Of a stretch of DNA of 64,000 bases, positions 14,088 to 28,935 are shown one piece after another (position 1 is the first letter of the stretch; every line of letters starts with the position of its first letter). A program made the translations under genes and the position numbers. Origin of the DNA: Scylla paramamosain (Eukaryota; Arthropoda; Malacostraca; Decapoda; Portunidae); the NCBI RefSeq assembly GCF_035594125.1, contig NC_087156.1:27794497-27858496 (forward strand), given 5' to 3'. A model generated the notes under the pieces. The model was not told the DNA's origin. It did not search any database and saw nothing but the letters and a program-made list of their open reading frames with translations.

Positions 14088-14245
14088 TCAACCCAAACTG
14101 TCCCGCGAGAGAAGGAATGAAGATGATACAGATAAACATTCTACTCGGACCTAAACTGACCCGCGAGAGAAGCAACGAGGATGATACAGGAACTACCCAA
14201 ACTGACCCGAGGATGAAGGAATGACGGTGATACAAATCAACATAC
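14088..14245. repeat. Three-copy minisatellite, 46-58 bp
   Basis: AAACTGWCCCGCGAGAGAAG begins at 14095 and 14153, and a shortened copy begins at 14199. Each is followed by AATGAAGATGATACAG or a close variant. The periods are 58 and 46 bp, differing by an indel. Confidence 0.85.
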
Positions 14246-14267
14246 GGAACACGACCTCTCTACCTGA

Positions 14268-14316
14268 GATTGTGACCCGAGACTGCATGTGACCCAAGAC
14301 TGCGACCTGAGACGAG
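14268..14316. repeat. Short GTGACCCGAGACTGC tandem repeat
   Basis: About three drifting copies of GTGACCCRAGACTGC, with a 15-18 bp period, just downstream of the larger minisatellite. Confidence 0.7.
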
Positions 14317-14473
14317 AGGGGTGGGGGCGGGGTGTGACCTGGCAGTGCACAAGCTGGAGGCACTCAGGGCGCGGAGAGAAGAAGGAGAGGCAAAGGTTAG
14401 TGCCATATCTGATAGTGAAGGTGAGACCAACTTTTATACTTATCATGGCCACTTATCTCCTCCCACACACCGT

Positions 14474-14475
<2 letters not shown>

Positions 14476-14567
<92 letters not shown>

Positions 14568-14606
14568 CACGGATAAATAAATTAAAAAGGACAGAAGGAG
14601 ACAGAG

Positions 14607-14662
<56 letters not shown>

Positions 14663-14840
14663 GGCACACAGGCACAGACACACAAACATACAGACAGATA
14701 AACATACATACAGACAGACAGACAAAAAGAAAAAAAAACGAACAGACGGACAGACATACAGGCAGGCAGAAAAATAGACAGGTTGACAGACAGACAGACA
14801 GAGAGATGCACGCAGAAAAGAAACACAGACAGACAGAAAA
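14476..14840. repeat. Compound (GA)n, (CA)n, (ACAG)n block
   Basis: GA run 14476-14564, CA run 14608-14659, then degenerate ACAG/GACA tetranucleotides with A-rich interruptions to about 14840. Confidence 0.93.
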
Positions 14841-15005
14841 AAATAGTCACAATACTAATTATACAACCAAAACGACAGAACAGAAAACGGAAAAAGGAAT
14901 ACAGTCTGATGCACACGCTACATACACTTGATGAATGAAAGAAATGTCTAATCGATAAAAGACTGAAAACACATTTCAAAAGATAAAACAAATCAATTGA
15001 TAACC

Positions 15006-15260
<255 letters not shown>

Positions 15261-15336
15261 GACGCATTCCATCCCCATGATTAAGAGCCACTCAGGTGAA
15301 GACATCACACCTGGGGTCGCTTCCATCACTCCGATA

Positions 15337-17280
<1,944 letters not shown>

Positions 17281-17380
17281 GATGGGACGCAGGGAACACA
17301 ACGCTGCTATTTATTTTGCAAACTCTATCAGAGGTAAAAGAACGGCCTGGATATAAGACCTCTCGCCACCCTCCTGGCTG

Positions 17381-17381
<1 letters not shown>

Positions 17382-17467
<86 letters not shown>
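17382..17467. repeat. (CA)n microsatellite
   Basis: Perfect CA run of about 43 units. Confidence 0.97.
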
Positions 17468-17469
<2 letters not shown>

Positions 17470-17519
17470 CAATGAAATACTTTCAACTCCCTCCTGTGCA
17501 CACAGAACACAAAACACAC

Positions 17520-17648
<129 letters not shown>

Positions 17649-17714
17649 TGACACTTTTAAGTTTATGGGGAGCAAGGGGGCTGGCCTGGCCACACTCACA
17701 CCGCCACAACTATT

Positions 17715-18135
17715 GCACCCACCTCCGCTTCCACCACCACCACCACCACTACCACCATTAATACCAGCACCTTACCACTACCACTACCACTATTAATACC
17801 TGTTATTTCCACCGCCATCTAAACCTTTTTCTAACAACACCACTACAAATACTATATCCCCAGTAATAATATTTCTACTGCCATCACCACTATTAATTTA
17901 CCACTGTCAAAATCCACTACTGCATCCACTATTGTTCTCTACTGCTGTTTCCATCACCATCACCACCACTATCTCCCCATCTTCGTTACCATCATCATCA
18001 ATCCTCTATTACTATTTGAATCCATCGTCACCATTACCATTAATATATCAATCTCTTATTGCTATTTTCGCCACCACCACAACCACCACCACAATACCTC
18101 ATACCACCACCACCACCACCACAATGGCAGTATGC
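17715..18135. repeat. Degenerate CCA/CTA/ATC trinucleotide region
   Basis: CCACCA and TACCAC phrases alternate with CATCA and TATTAAT over 400 bp. Runs of perfect CCA at 17731-17748 and 18098-18121. No gene is supported. Confidence 0.75.
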
Positions 18136-18635
18136 AGGTCGCAGTGTGGTGTTGGCGCCTTTGCACGACCTATCCACTTATGGTCTCCAATACTGATTGC
18201 ACGTCGGTCCCTAAGTTAACATCAATAAGACTCAAATCAATCTTTCTAAGTAATCGTAGTTGATAATTTTACAAAGACACCATCCAGTTTTCTAAAAGGG
18301 AGTGTATTTTTTTATTATTATTTGTAACATTGCATTTCACGGGAGTCGCAAGATGGAATGGTGAAATTTGATTATATTTCTTTTGTCTGAGTACAAAAAG
18401 AGATTTCTACGGATGTTCCTACACTGATGGTATGTGAAGCTAGAAATTTTAATTGATTTTCTTGACGGGATACCTGAGCTGCGGTGGCAATGAGAGAAGG
18501 ACAAGGCGGCACCACTGTAATATTGATGTAGTTTAATTCACACATGAGAGTGAATGAGGCTGATTCGCAACATCAAGAAATATGGAAAGTACAACTACTA
18601 CGTAAAATCAGTATTGTTAACGGAACCATCACCAC

Positions 18636-18712
18636 CACAACAAACAACAACAACAACAACAACAACAACAATAATAATAATAATAATAAAATAATAATGA
18701 TAATAATAATAA

Positions 18713-18771
<59 letters not shown>

Positions 18772-18871
18772 GCAGCAACAATAATAATAATAATGAAAAC
18801 TACAATAAAAACAGCAACAAAATCTCCAACACATCAACAACAACAACAACAACAACAACAACAGCAACATC

Positions 18872-18920
<49 letters not shown>

Positions 18921-18925
18921 CCGTC
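18636..18925. repeat. (AAC)n, (AAT)n, (CAA)n arrays
   Basis: AAC repeats 18638-18672, AAT repeats about 18672-18795 and CAA/CAG repeats 18835-18920. In one frame these read as N, I and Q runs. The flanks do not extend into a recognisable polyglutamine protein. Confidence 0.93.
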
Positions 18926-19039
18926 ACCCGCTTCCCATCGCGTACAGCTCCAAATCTACAAAAAATAATTCCCCTGATGCCGCCTTGAGAAGCGCCCCGA
19001 GGGACTCTTTTTACAGTCAATGCAATCTGGAGGAGCTAA

Positions 19040-19240
19040 GTGAGGGAGGGAGGAAAAAAAAAAAAAAGAAAGAAAGCGAGGAGAGAGAGAGAGGGAGGAA
19101 GAAAAGGATGAAGGGCCAGAGGTAGGGAGGAAGAGAGGGTAAGAGTAAGAGGGAGGGGCTAAATAGAGGGAAGGGAATGAGGGAGGAGGGGAAGAGAAGG
19201 GAGGAAACAAATAATGGAGGGTTGGAAGTGGGGGAGGGAT
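19040..19240. repeat. Polypurine low-complexity DNA
   Basis: GGGAGG/AAAGA-rich strand with an A-run near 19053, leading toward a GA microsatellite. No gene seen. Confidence 0.75.
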
Positions 19241-19300
19241 AAAATTTTCTTAATTATAAGTGAAGGCTGGAAATTGTGGTGATAACGTGTGTTTGGATAA

Positions 19301-19416
<116 letters not shown>

Positions 19417-19698
19417 TCTTTATTCCGGCTGTAGAAGTTATTAATTGCAATAATCACATCATTGTTATCTACATCAGCCGGATAGAAAAGAAGGCTGCCA
19501 TGAAGCTAAAAATGTTATATAAGAAAATATATAAAATAAAGACAATCAGACAGACAGACAGACAGGCAGACAGACTAACGAGACTGAAAGCGGGAAAGAA
19601 GTTTAATTAGTGGAGTAAAATTAAAGCAAATCACCTTATTTTGCTCGTTACGAACATCCCAGGGGAGAGAGAAGGGCGAAAAACCCTCTGCGGAGATT

Positions 19699-19703
<5 letters not shown>

Positions 19704-19789
<86 letters not shown>

Positions 19790-19793
19790 AATC

Positions 19794-19827
<34 letters not shown>
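19704..19827. repeat. (GA)n and (CA)n microsatellites
   Basis: GA run 19704-19788, nine unique bases, then CA run 19797-19827. Confidence 0.96.
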
Positions 19828-19829
<2 letters not shown>

Positions 19830-19869
19830 ATAGGATTGCTAGCTTTCTACTCCTTTCCAGAAGCAAGGT

Positions 19870-20042
19870 CACGTCTTGGTTCACGCCCCGCACCTACCAT
19901 CTCTAAACTGAGCAGCTGAGCCGAGGCCACAGCGTGAAAGTAGACAAACCCGCAATTCATTTCCGCCCATCCCGAGATACGAATACTGGACCTCTTAGCT
20001 GAGAGTCAAGCACGCTAACCTCTTCACCACCTGGCCACTATC
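19870..20042 (-). mobile_element. tRNA-derived SINE-like element
   Basis: The minus strand opens with TGGCCAGGTGG (20037-20027), a 10 of 11 match to the Pol III A box. About 40 nt later comes ATTCGTATCTC (19984-19974), a weak B box spaced as in a tRNA. The intervening ACTCTCAGCTAAGAGGTC resembles an anticodon-arm and variable-region remnant. Acceptor and T stems no longer pair, so it is not a functional tRNA. The non-tRNA body would extend toward 19870. No tail or target-site duplication was confirmed. Confidence 0.45.
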
Positions 20043-20136
20043 ACACTGATAATACAACGAATAAAAGAAAAAAAAACATCGTTGGCACAGCATCTGATAA
20101 GGTTACAAAGTGTAAACATCCAGACAAAAAACGGGA

Positions 20137-20138
<2 letters not shown>

Positions 20139-20233
<95 letters not shown>
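20139..20233. repeat. (CA)n microsatellite, ~95 bp
   Basis: Perfect CA run followed by a broken CA stretch and an A-run to about 20262. Confidence 0.97.
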
Positions 20234-20234
<1 letters not shown>

Positions 20235-20262
20235 CACAAACACACACACAAAAAAAAAAAAA

Positions 20263-21595
20263 CTCGATTTGGAGTAAAATCATATCTGGTTCCTACGTAA
20301 TCTTGTTACTTTTAGAAGCGATATAATAAAATTATCGACTACTTCTCTTTATCATCCACTTAGGAACTGCTGGTGAAGCATTGCAGGATGAACTGATTAT
20401 TATCACAAGAGGAAGTAGAGCAGCAGGACAAATAGTAATCATTGCCTGAGGATGAGGAGAGTGGCGGGGTAGGCAAGGTATTGCTGCACGTGGTTACCGT
20501 GAAAGTTCATTTTTAATTACCAGGATAAAAAACTGTCTTTTTTAAGTAATAAGTGATAAAAAGAACTTTTTTCAGCAGAAAGGTAAAAGTAGCTATCGTT
20601 TTTAACTATATAAGAAAATATGATGTTAAATATACATTTATTCGAGTATCGGGATGAAAGTAGTGACTGCTTCAAAAGAAAGGGTAAAAGTGGTGATTTA
20701 CGAAAGCTAAATGGATATATTATTTCATCAAATTAAAATTATCATTGTTTTTAGGCACCAAAGTTGATATGATGATTGTTTCTAGTGAATGCTAACTTTG
20801 TTTTGAATGACGAAATAGTACTAGTTGGCTGACGTGAAGTAGCACGGAATGAAATTTCTAATAAATTTATGAAAACAAGTAATATGTCATGCCATTATAG
20901 TAATTAATTTAAGAAACTAACATTAGAAAGATGTTCATTTAGAAAGGTTATGTATACTTGCCCCTCGTAGCGGTGGTAAAAAGTCCAGAGATTTTCATGT
21001 TTATAACACGAATATAAGTTAATATGAGAACTAATGAACTACATTACTAATTTTCACAAAGACAAAGAAAAACCAGGAGTATAGGTGGAGTTAGTTACCA
21101 GATGATGCATTTATTTATTTATTTATTTACTTATTTATTCATTCACATGTTTATTTACTTATTTATTTTTGTCAGAAACATCTTGTAGAACACGATATGA
21201 CCACTCATCAAGGCAACGTGATTATTTTAATAATTTAACAGCCAAATAAAGTGTCCATAATATTAAATCGTTTGTCATTCATGGGATATTATAAAACTAA
21301 ATGGAGTACATTACAGATTTCATACAGGTACAATGCACGTGATATAAGTTATATCATAGTTACCGGGGTGCGTGAAGCAGTGGGGGAGAAGGGTGCACCA
21401 GGGGGAGGAAAAATACGAGCAACAAGTGATTCAGTGCAACAATAACAACAACAGCAACAACAATAACAACAGTGGCGGGGAAAACAAGCAAAATGAACGA
21501 AACTCATAAAATGTAAAAGAAAAATATAAAACTTCCTATTTCAATTTTCCACAAACTTGACGCTACAGGGAAAAAAAGAGTTTATTCATATTTAG
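20263..21595. other. Unique AT-rich island, no gene seen
   Basis: Holds a TTTA tetranucleotide run (about 21109-21170) and a short CAA-rich patch (21436-21470). No coding exon recognised. Confidence 0.5.
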
Positions 21596-21597
21596 CA

Positions 21598-21600
<3 letters not shown>

Positions 21601-21660
<60 letters not shown>
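21601..21660. repeat. (CA)n microsatellite
   Basis: Perfect CA run of about 29 units. Confidence 0.97.
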
Positions 21661-21750
21661 TACCACCACCATCACCACCATTGTCGATATACAAAAATAA
21701 AAAAATAAAATAAAATAAAATAAAAAAGATGTGGTGATAGTGATAACGCC

Positions 21751-21803
<53 letters not shown>

Positions 21804-21870
21804 GAGGAGGAGGAGGAGGAGGAGGCAACAACAATGACAACAACAACAATAGCAACAACAGCAGCAACAC
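21661..21870. repeat. (ACC), (AAAAT), (GAT)n, (GAG)n, (CAA) mosaic
   Basis: ACCACC patch, AAAAT pentamers (21692-21725), GAT repeats (about 21750-21801), GAG repeats (21802-21824), then CAA repeats. Five different units sit end to end. Confidence 0.9.
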
Positions 21871-21944
21871 TCTTTCCACTGTTTATTGATATGTATACCA
21901 GATTGACATTTACTTTGAAGCAGCTTCTTTTCTTTTTTTTTTTG

Positions 21945-22085
21945 TATGTAAGAGAGATTCTGGCCAAGGGCAACAAAATGGCTATAAAAAGAAAAGGTCC
22001 ACTGAATTGATGTCAGTCCCAAAAAAGTACAATCAAGAGGAATATCCAAAATTATGAGAAATGTCTTGAAACCTCGGAAACAACT
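21945..22085 (-). mobile_element. LINE 3' end, family L, copy 1
   Basis: Minus-strand reading starts with a frame containing RGFKTFLII, as in the copy at 34.9 kb (RGFKTLFII). It continues through GGACTGACATC, CAATTCAGTGGACCTTT and TTTTGTTGCCCTTGGCC and ends near TCTCTTAC. The block aligns along about 140 bp with 34.92-35.04 kb and 35.93-36.20 kb. It is a 5'-truncated tail with no RT domain. Confidence 0.65.
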
Positions 22086-22189
22086 CACCCACATACATAC
22101 GTTATCAATTCACAATCACAAACACGCACTCCCTCGCATATTGTAATCATTTCAGCGTGTGTCAGCTACTTGCGTGACGTTATAGTGAA

Positions 22190-22300
22190 ATTTATTGAGT
22201 GTTACAAGGACGTTTTCATGATTCTAGTGACGGTCTGACAAGATCTCTGTATCATTGAGAAAAACACTTACGAGATCCAGACTAAACACATCTTATACTT
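22190..22300 (+). repeat. Dispersed repeat B, copy 2 (5' part)
   Basis: CTAGTGACGGTCTGACAAGA followed by TCATTGAGAAAAACACTTACGAGA aligns with 26.54-26.60 kb (ATAGTGACAGTTTAACAAGA, CAATGAGGGAAAAAACACAC). The AAAAACAC join suggests the same family as 16.2 and 53.7 kb. Confidence 0.55.
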
Positions 22301-22566
22301 TTGAAAATAACCTTCATGAGAGTCATAGCGTTTGAAATTACGGACCCAGGCTGTCCACAATGCTCACACCAGGAGATATCAGGGTTCCTCCATAATAAGA
22401 CCAGACAACAACAGTGGATCACTCATGATGCACAATAACAGATCCAATCACTTTCCCGTATCTGACCCGAATCAGCTGAACGCACCAGATGCTGGAGAAC
22501 CTCCTGTAGAGGCACTCGATGTCTTGCCACTTGTAACAATAATGATAATGATCGCGATCATAATGA
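22301..22566. other. Unique DNA, no gene seen
   Basis: The open frame across this stretch (22332-22571) has no recognisable domain. Confidence 0.4.
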
Positions 22567-22568
22567 AC

Positions 22569-22622
<54 letters not shown>

Positions 22623-22660
22623 TAATAACAATAATAATAATAAGACAACAACGACAATAA
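22567..22660. repeat. (AAT)n array
   Basis: AAT repeats to about 22645 with GAT and AAC variants, continuing into AAC/CGA-like units. Confidence 0.95.
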
Positions 22661-22889
22661 AAAGACATTGACAATACCGACACCAGCAGCAACAACAAGA
22701 GGAGGTAGTGAAGGTGGCGGCGGCGGGTACGGGCCGTGGCGGGGCTGGAAGTGCCGCGGGGTTCATCAGGGTGGCGTGCCGCTGAGTTGCCGCCGTAAAT
22801 CACTAAATGCCGCCTAATGACGCCAATAGCTGACAAACACACACAAAGGCCGCCGCAGAGGTGACAATGACACCATGGAAAATAAGTAC

Positions 22890-23015
22890 TGGATGATGGG
22901 GAGGGAGAAGAGAGGGGAGAGAAGAGGGAAGAGAGGGAAGGAGGGATGGATGGGAGGGAAAGAGGGAGGGATGGGAGGGAAATAGATATCGACGTTTGGA
23001 AATAGATATGCTTTC

Positions 23016-23092
<77 letters not shown>
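22890..23092. repeat. Polypurine stretch then (CT)n
   Basis: GGGAGA/GGGA-rich purine strand (22899-22985), about 30 bp of unique DNA, then a CT run (23020-23092). Purine and pyrimidine tracts face each other. Confidence 0.9.
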
Positions 23093-23097
<5 letters not shown>

Positions 23098-23099
23098 TG

Positions 23100-24360
23100 A
23101 TAGTGACTGATATGGCGTGACTGCTGATAATGATACAGGTGATAACGATTAATTAATGCACCCAGCGATCCTTCCCTATAGAGGAATGATGGGCCTCATC
23201 ACCGCGCGGGGCACCACCACCTGGGCTGATAAGGGACGCGTTACGGATCGATGGGGAGGAACAACCAGCAACTTATCACCCTCATTACTCGCCTCCCTTC
23301 CTGCCCTTCACACACACGTATTAAGGTGACGGAGGAGGGGCCAGGGGAGGAACCTCTTCACCTGTACAAACTAATTAAGATCATAATTCCACACTTACCT
23401 GTACGGGAGTGATGGCTGACCTTATCTGAGACAACACTTGACCTTATCTCTCTCCATTCCGCTCGTTGCCTCGCTCGCGGGCCTCCCTGCCCCCCTTCCC
23501 GCTCGTCCTGTTATGGCAAGCCCGGGCGCAGTCAAAATAGTCAGAATCGGGCTTTACGCTGCACAAAGCCGGATTCTTTCCTAATGCAATGGCTCCATAC
23601 CGTGTCAACAGCACCAGCTGACACCACAGCGTTCGGGGCGTTTAACAGCCTGATAAAGCCATTGAAAAAGATTAAATGAAAGAGAAAAGGTTATCGCGCC
23701 TAAATCTCATTCCAGGGAAAACACGCGCCAACAGCTGACATGGAATTGAAAACCAAATCGCTCACTATTTCACTCCGTCGCTCATTATCGCCCAGAGATC
23801 GCCGCCGGCAGCCTGATTTAATAGTTGACAGAGTTAAGGACACATGTGACTCCCAACAATTATGAGAGACGCTTATTATCGGTCAGGGAGGGAGGGAGGG
23901 GAGAGGGACGGCCATTGTCCCTGTGTTTACCTACGGAACGCGCGCCCTGGACAAAACTTTTTAATCATTCATCTCCCCGCTTAATGTTATCACCCGCGCT
24001 TGATTTAGTGATCCACGCGAGGGTAATTCAGCGCCTGAGTTATGTTATCGCCCGGTGTGAGCTTCTGGCGAGTGCTCGTAAGGACTCTTTGTGCGAGGAG
24101 AACTATAGTGTATTCATCCGCGCCGCCGCCGCCACCCGTCCCGCCATTGTAGCTGAAGTGCCGCGGCCCGTGTCCTCACCCCCGCCCGCGGCCTCCTGTT
24201 TGCACTCGTGTTTGCCTCTTCGTTTGCGCGTTTGGTAATCGTTAATGATGGTAAAATGATAAATAGTTTAATGGTGTGTTTTTTAGCAGTAATTGTTAGG
24301 AGAATTGTTTGTCGTTGCTGGATTAAATGTGCGTAATTAAGTCGGTCACAGGAAACGAAC
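23100..24360. promoter_or_regulatory. Candidate intronic regulatory island
   Basis: About 1.25 kb free of microsatellites, with raised GC, unlike its neighbours. It holds two CAGCTG E-boxes (23615, 23732), homeodomain-like ATTAATTAAT (about 23148) and CTAATTAAG (about 23371), and repeated TTATC/GATAA motifs (for example CTTATCACC near 23271, CTTATCT near 23416 and 23444, TTATCGCCC near 23784 and 24046). The open frame 23825-24238 lacks recognisable domains. Enhancer function is an inference from motif clustering only. Confidence 0.3.
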
Positions 24361-24404
24361 ACTTTTTCCCGCCACCCGGCAAACGTAAATCAAAACGAGG
24401 TGAT

Positions 24405-24752
<348 letters not shown>

Positions 24753-24879
24753 ACACCGGGGAATCCTGGAGGGTAGAATTTACAGCAATCTCAAGAAATA
24801 CAGCAGCGCCACCTCGGCTCCGGGCGGCGGAACACGACGGCTCCTAAATCCCAAATATTAAATTGTTATGATTTGTGAC

Positions 24880-25010
24880 CCTCCCTCCCTCCCCCTACCC
24901 TCTCTCCCCCCTCCCCCTTCACGCCGCGGGTGGGGAGGGTGCATGGGGCGAGGGAGAGAATAGGATGGAGGGAGGGAGGGGAGGGAAGGGGGGATGAGGG
25001 GAGGGAACCA
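24880..25010. repeat. C-rich then G-rich low-complexity block
   Basis: CCCTCCC-rich sequence (24881-24920) is followed by GGGTGGGGAGGG (24928 on) and GGGAGGGAGGGG (24969-25006). Both are guanine-run patterns compatible with G-quadruplexes, and the C-rich side could pair with them. Confidence 0.8.
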
Positions 25011-25089
25011 ACACTCCATCCCGCTTTTGTTGACATTATCACCTCGTTTATAGCGGAAAATTGTCGGTGTCACCCCTGTCGTGTCGCCA

Positions 25090-25094
<5 letters not shown>

Positions 25095-25168
<74 letters not shown>
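25095..25168. repeat. (CT)n microsatellite
   Basis: Perfect CT run of about 37 units. Confidence 0.97.
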
Positions 25169-25171
<3 letters not shown>

Positions 25172-25448
25172 CGTAAACAGATTAATTCCTGCTTTATGTT
25201 GCGTGATGTTATCGTGATGTTACTGTTTTGTCTTGCGTTCCTCTGCACATTTTTATCATCTCAAGTTCCTCTACTCTTCTGTTATTGTTTTCTTCATGCA
25301 GTGTACTTACCACACTTCACTTTCTCTATAAACTGTACACGTCACTGTCTCTGTACACTTTACACGTCTATACTACATTTTAAGTACTACACTACAATTT
25401 CTACGCTGCGTTTTGCATAGTATACATTTTCTATTAGTACATCATACA

Positions 25449-25451
<3 letters not shown>

Positions 25452-25536
<85 letters not shown>
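25452..25536. repeat. (CT)n microsatellite
   Basis: Perfect CT run of about 42 units. The 280 bp before it and the 260 bp after it are unique and hold no recognised gene. Confidence 0.97.
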
Positions 25537-25541
<5 letters not shown>

Positions 25542-25799
25542 ATATTGTGTATTGCACTGTATCCATTCGTGTATTGTATGTACGCTACAGTTTCTCCACA
25601 CAATATTTATTTTACATATTAATACAGATGCGTTCATACATACACGCTCATACACGCGATCAGTCTCGCCCCCCTGCATACATATAGACACATTTATACA
25701 CACATCAGTTCGTATCGCACATGCACGATTGCACACACCTCTATTATGCATACATACAGGTTCAGGCACACTTATCCTTACATAATATGACGCTCCTTC

Positions 25800-25832
25800 G
25801 TGTGTGTGTGTGTGTGTGCGTGTGTGTGTGTG
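25800..25832. repeat. (TG)n microsatellite, short
   Basis: About 16 TG units with one C interruption. Confidence 0.95.
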
Positions 25833-26519
25833 TTGTCTGCTTCACTAACTAATGTCGCCACACACTCTCCCCTCTCCTTCCCGCCCGTACCATTACAACA
25901 AGCTCCTCGTCACCTTCGTCTCAATGTCTGCAATTCTTCTCCCAAGGTTTCATCACGTACGTAATTCGCCTTCTGATTTCTTCCCTCATATTTTTCCTCC
26001 TTCCGCGTTGCCTTCACCTGCCTTCTTCCTCCTCCCTCTTTCTGCCTCCTCGTCGTCCTTCTTTTCTTCCCCCTCCCGCTCAGGCGCCCTCTCCTGTGTC
26101 TGCTCCTTCCTCCTCCTCCTCCTCCTCCCTGGGTAATCAATCTTATACCTTCTCCACCATCGCTTCAGCCTCGCCTCTGAAACTGGTCTACCGCCGCTCT
26201 ACCCGCGCTGATGTACGCGCACATAATGCTCGGTAAACACAAATTTCGCACACGATTTACATACGCACATGACTTCATTGCGCAAAATGTGTTTCGTACA
26301 TGAGCCGTCAGACTTACGAGCCTTGTCATGGATGCAGTTTTGTGCCGCCCTTGCATAAAACACGCGTCTTGTTCTGGGATTCGATACTTGCTCGTACCCG
26401 TACCCTCTGCAGTGGCATAAGATAGAACAGTACGTGCAGCTCTTGGTACGGAGACCTCTCTTCTAGAAACCGTATCCTCAAGCGTTCATGCATCTGATAT
26501 CCCGTACTCGTAAAAGGAT
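25833..26519. other. Unique DNA, no gene seen
   Basis: Pyrimidine-rich to about 26130 (CCTCCTCCT near 26110), then unique sequence. Frames on both strands give no recognisable product. Confidence 0.5.
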
Positions 26520-26615
26520 ATAGCGGAGATTACTATTTTTTATGGATTATAGTGACAGTTTAACAAGAATCCTACACCAATGAGGGAAAAAACACACATG
26601 AGAACTTAATAATCT
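26520..26615 (+). repeat. Dispersed repeat B, copy 3 (5' part)
   Basis: TATGGATTATAGTGACAGTT then TAACAAGAATCC and CAATGAGGGAAAAAACACAC, matching copy 2 at about 70% by eye over 70 bp. Confidence 0.55.
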
Positions 26616-26892
26616 TTGCGGTGTCCGAGAAAAACATCTAATGAGAGAACAAAGCATTTCAAAGTCACCGGACTAAGAGGCGTCACGCTAAAGCAGTCAG
26701 GTGCACGGCGATATGGGAAAGAATGCCCAGGTGTGAGAGTGTGCGTGTGGGCGAGAGGGGCGAGTGGTGGCGAAGCAAGGAGGAGGGAGGAAGGAGGGAG
26801 GCGGGAGGCGGCCACTGTTTGACCACCGCCTCGCCTCTCCGCTGTGTTGAACTGCTAATGAGAGAATAAATAGTGCGGGGGTTATTACTTAC

Positions 26893-27370
<478 letters not shown>

Positions 27371-27372
<2 letters not shown>

Positions 27373-27963
27373 GACTCGGGAAGAGGGTCTGATCTTGAGG
27401 CGGGGATCGCACGGCGGTGAGTGGTGCGGGACGTCCCATCTCCACCCACCTGGCCGGAGCAATATTAGCACTGGAACACACCATTACCTTGGCGCTGGCC
27501 TCTGCACCACACCACTATCATCTCTTCAATATTAATGCATGGACAAGAAAACAAAAGCCGATCTCAAGCTTCAGGATGTATAAAGCAATCGGCGAAACCT
27601 TTGCTTCCCCCGCGGCAGGTATAAGGAGTCCCCGTCTCAATCTCGCAAGGTGATTTTTACTCTCATTTCCTTAAACAAATACACAATGAGAACGGTCTTA
27701 AAATAGGGACTCGTGTTTTTTTTTTTCTTTTTCTTTCTTCATATCGAGACGGGAACTCTTAAAAAGGGAGGGTCGAGGATCTTTCTTTAGTGTTGATCAC
27801 ATACACTCAGGGGAATCTGCCAGCCGCGAAGGCAGGGTCGCGGGGAGATGGTTGGCGAGGGCGCTGCTGCAAGAGGCGCTTCGAGGCAGGGAGAGGGAGG
27901 GGACAAGACTGTGGTGCCTGTGTGTGCTGTGCTACTCGTCTTGGGTGATGGGAAAGGCAGTTT
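27371..27963. other. Unique DNA, no gene seen
   Basis: GC-moderate sequence with a T-run near 27717-27735. The open frame 27417-27653 is not recognised. Confidence 0.45.
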
Positions 27964-28071
<108 letters not shown>

Positions 28072-28142
28072 GGCGAGCACTCGGATGGGTGTAGTGGCTG
28101 ACCTGGTCGGTGGGTGAGTGAGTGACTGAGTGAGGAAGAGAA

Positions 28143-28230
28143 GGGTGGGAAGGGGAGGGGATACCAGCAATTAATCACAGCGGGCGTGGGTGGGGGTAGT
28201 GGGTGCGGGCGCGGGCGGGCGGGCGGGTGT
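28143..28230 (+). other. G-tract cluster, quadruplex-forming pattern
   Basis: GGGTGGGAAGGGGAGGGG (28143-28160) and, 20 bp later, a run of at least seven G-triplets with 1-6 base loops ending in GGGCGGGCGGGCGGG (about 28187-28227). The surrounding 200 bp is GC-rich. Confidence 0.6.
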
Positions 28231-28392
28231 GTGCTCAGCCCACACGGGTGTTTGAGGCCGCGTCAGGCCGCTGGACGGCTGGACGTGCAGGGGCGAAGCG
28301 CAAATACACGGCTGGGAACATCTGAAGCCGTCTGTTACAACACGACCAGCCCGTCCCCAGCGATTACCACCCGCCAGTCGTTATCCCAGGCA

Positions 28393-28394
<2 letters not shown>

Positions 28395-28457
<63 letters not shown>

Positions 28458-28478
28458 AGAGAGAAAGAGAGAGAGAGA
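28395..28478. repeat. (TG)n then short (GA)n
   Basis: TG run 28395-28453 followed by GCGAGAGAGAGAAAGAGAGA. Confidence 0.96.
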
Positions 28479-28827
28479 TAACCAAGGAGTTTGTAGTGGA
28501 AATAGAAAGTATTTAGATCTGAATAACATGAAGCAGCCTCCTTCTCAACACTCAACACAAAGACTACATTAGAGAAACACTTCTTACAAGGAAAGAAATG
28601 GCAAACAAAGATAATAAAACAATGAAATGCTCCTCGCGACCCGAAGGAAAGACGTGGCCTCTAATTAGTTATCGATCGCTGGGGGTTCATTGTCCTTATT
28701 ACTCTCCGTCTTTACCAGCGCCGACCCCGCCAGCCTCCTGCAGCGTCCCTCAGCGGCAGTCTGGCGGAGGCGGTGATGGAGGCGGTGAAGGGATTATTAA
28801 TATATTTTTTTCTAATGATCATGAGAG

Positions 28828-28851
28828 AAGAAGAAGAAGAAGAAGAAGAAG

Positions 28852-28931
<80 letters not shown>
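28828..28931. repeat. (GAA)n(GA)n purine array
   Basis: Eight GAA units (about 28825-28850), GGGAA, then GA run to 28931. The other strand is pure polypyrimidine. Confidence 0.96.

Positions 28932-28935
<4 letters not shown>

Noticed and set aside
23385..23412. U1 snRNA-like ACTTACCTG followed by GGG
   Set aside because: Only the splice-site-complementary nonamer matches. The rest of a U1 gene is absent, so it is more likely chance or a cryptic donor on the other strand.
23825..24238. 137-residue frame in the GC-rich island
   Set aside because: No recognisable domain, ordinary for GC-rich DNA with few stops, and no splice context. The region is better described as a candidate regulatory island.
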